DNA from: Deltaproteobacteria bacterium CG07_land_8_20_14_0_80_60_11
GTDB taxonomy: Bacteria; Desulfobacterota; Desulfobaccia; Desulfobaccales; 0-14-0-80-60-11
Assembly: GCA_002779455.1 (NCBI GenBank)
Contig: PEWM01000164.1
Span: forward strand, 1-7,027
DNA: 7,027 nucleotides
Reading direction: 5' to 3'
Both the position numbers and the translations under genes were made by a program. The notes under the pieces are model-generated. The model had not been told where the DNA came from, made no database searches, and saw nothing but the letters and a program-made list of their open reading frames with translations. Of the stretch, positions 6,273 through 7,027 are shown one piece after another. The stretch's first letter is position 1; each line of letters begins with the position of its first letter.

Positions 6273-6301
6273 TTGTCAAACCAGATAATGCGGTGTAATA
6301 T
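6273..6301 (+). promoter_or_regulatory. Candidate promoter of the ComEC-like gene
   Basis: TTGTCA (6273-6278, five of six), a 17-bp spacer and TAATAT (6296-6301, four of six), inside an AT-rich stretch about 45 bases before the proposed ATG. Confidence 0.55.
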
Positions 6302-6345
6302 TAAACAGTTAATTTTTTTCAGCCATCGACCATGGATGGTCCTGC

Positions 6346-7027
6346 ATGTTTTTTTATGCATCGGCAGCCAGCCAGGAAAAGTTAAACACTGCCCCCCGGG
6401 AGCCGCACCGGCCGGGCGCCATCCTGGTGGCCCGGCCGGTGGCCCGGCCCCTGGCGCCGGTAACCCTGGCCCTGATAGCGGGGATGGCGGCCCCGGCCTG
6501 GGGCCTGCGCCTGCCGGAGCCCTGGCTGCTGGCGGGCGGGGTCGCGCTCTACGTCGCCCTGGCGCTCCTCTGGTGGCAACGGCGTCCGGCCCGCTTCCTG
6601 CCCCTGATCTTTTTCGGGCTCCTGGGGGTGGCCTTCTCCCAACAGGCCTGGCAGCCGGATTTTCCTCCCGGACACCTCACCAAACTGCCCCAGCACCAGA
6701 ACCTGACCCTCTTCGGCCATCTGAACCGGCCCGGCAAGCTGGCGGGGGACCGGGTCCAGCTCTTCATGGCGGCCGTCGCCTGGCGGAGTCCCTGGGGCTG
6801 GCGGCCCGTAGCCGGCAACCTCCTGGTGCTGGCCCCGGCGCCGGAGCCCCCGCCGGTAGGCACACCCCTGGTGGTCAGAGGGCGCCTGGCCCCGCCCCAC
6901 AGGTTGCACAACCCCGGCACCTTCAACCGCCCCCGCTTCCTGGCGGCGGACGGCCTGTTCCGGGAGGTGCGGCTTTCAGACCCGGACCGCCTCATCTTCC
7001 TGGCCGAAACCCAAGACTATCCCTGGG
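6346..7027 (+). CDS. comEC: ComEC/Rec2-family DNA-uptake channel protein, N-terminal part, cut by window edge
   Basis: The first 227 codons of a polytopic membrane protein. ComEC carries single-stranded DNA across the inner membrane during natural transformation. Three hydrophobic segments occur early (about residues 35-50, 58-76 and 82-98), followed by a soluble OB-like DUF4131 region. This region holds GHLNRPGKLAGDRVQLF, LVVRGRLAPP and the family-typical HNPGTFNRPRFLAADGLFREVRL. The competence and metallo-beta-lactamase domains would lie beyond the window. The frame is open back to a stop at 6310-6312. ATG at 6346 is the only ATG between that stop and the first membrane segment, but it has only a weak ribosome site. 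GTG at 6427 would give the compact MARPVARPLAP N-terminus more typical of the family, also without a good site, so the start is uncertain. Presence of the gene alone does not show that the host is transformable. Confidence 0.85.
   Translation, partial: MFFYASAASQEKLNTAPREPHRPGAILVARPVARPLAPVTLALIAGMAAPAWGLRLPEPWLLAGGVALYVALALLWWQRRPARFLPLIFFGLLGVAFSQQAWQPDFPPGHLTKLPQHQNLTLFGHLNRPGKLAGDRVQLFMAAVAWRSPWGWRPVAGNLLVLAPAPEPPPVGTPLVVRGRLAPPHRLHNPGTFNRPRFLAADGLFREVRLSDPDRLIFLAETQDYPW

Larger units (their letters stand above)
5877..6345. other. Long intergenic region between divergent transglycosylase and ComEC genes
   Basis: No gene is supported in this stretch. From 5896 to 6036 I see nothing recognisable. 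A hairpin repeat (copy B) occupies 6037-6152. From about 6172 to 6345 the base composition switches to strongly AT-rich, with palindromes AAAAATTTTT (6186-6195) and ATTATTAATAAT (6225-6236) and a promoter candidate at 6273-6301. The short reading frames here, on both strands, are mostly translated repeat sequence and lack ribosome sites. Confidence 0.6.

Noticed and set aside
6382..6995. Overlapping minus-strand frames opposite the ComEC-like gene
   Set aside because: The plus-strand frame has membrane segments and ComEC motifs; the antisense translations are low-complexity Gly/Arg/Gln.

Overview
The window is GC-rich, tightly packed bacterial DNA. It encodes a secreted lytic transglycosylase and a MscK-like channel with a large periplasmic domain, so the host is most likely Gram-negative. 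The mix of an M-box riboswitch, an Nramp/MgtE-type magnesium operon and short hairpin repeats resembles Desulfobacterota-type genomes. That lineage call is an inference and cannot be proven from this window.

Left part (1-1981, minus strand): a magnesium-homeostasis transcription unit. Read in its own direction it has a consensus -35/-10 promoter (1953-1981), a clear M-box (ykoK-type) Mg2+ riboswitch (about 1782-1947) and an intrinsic terminator (1727-1762). These are followed by a 427-residue soluble protein with PRC-barrel, MgtE-N and tandem CBS domains but no channel domain (413-1696). Eight bases later comes an Nramp-family transporter cut off by the window edge (1-404). Its first transmembrane motif reads DAGG instead of the canonical metal-binding DPGN. 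The riboswitch, the detached MgtE sensor and the altered Nramp motif all point to Mg2+ as the substrate. The likely job is Mg2+ uptake that is regulated by RNA at transcription and perhaps by the MgtE-like partner at the protein level.

Middle (2037-4772, plus strand): a divergent promoter region followed by an 866-residue MscS-superfamily mechanosensitive channel of the MscK/KefA type. It has a signal peptide, a periplasmic coiled coil, about eleven membrane segments and a C-terminal MscS core.

Right part (4773-7027): a secreted family-1 (Slt-type) lytic transglycosylase on the minus strand (4981-5838), convergent with the channel gene. It is bracketed by two copies (4815-4914 and 6037-6152) of a small hairpin-rich repeat in inverted orientation. 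The two copies share both of their ends but differ in their cores. A divergent AT-rich promoter region leads into the 5' part of a ComEC/Rec2-type DNA-uptake gene (6346 to the window end). The right-hand genes show no evident functional link to the magnesium operon.
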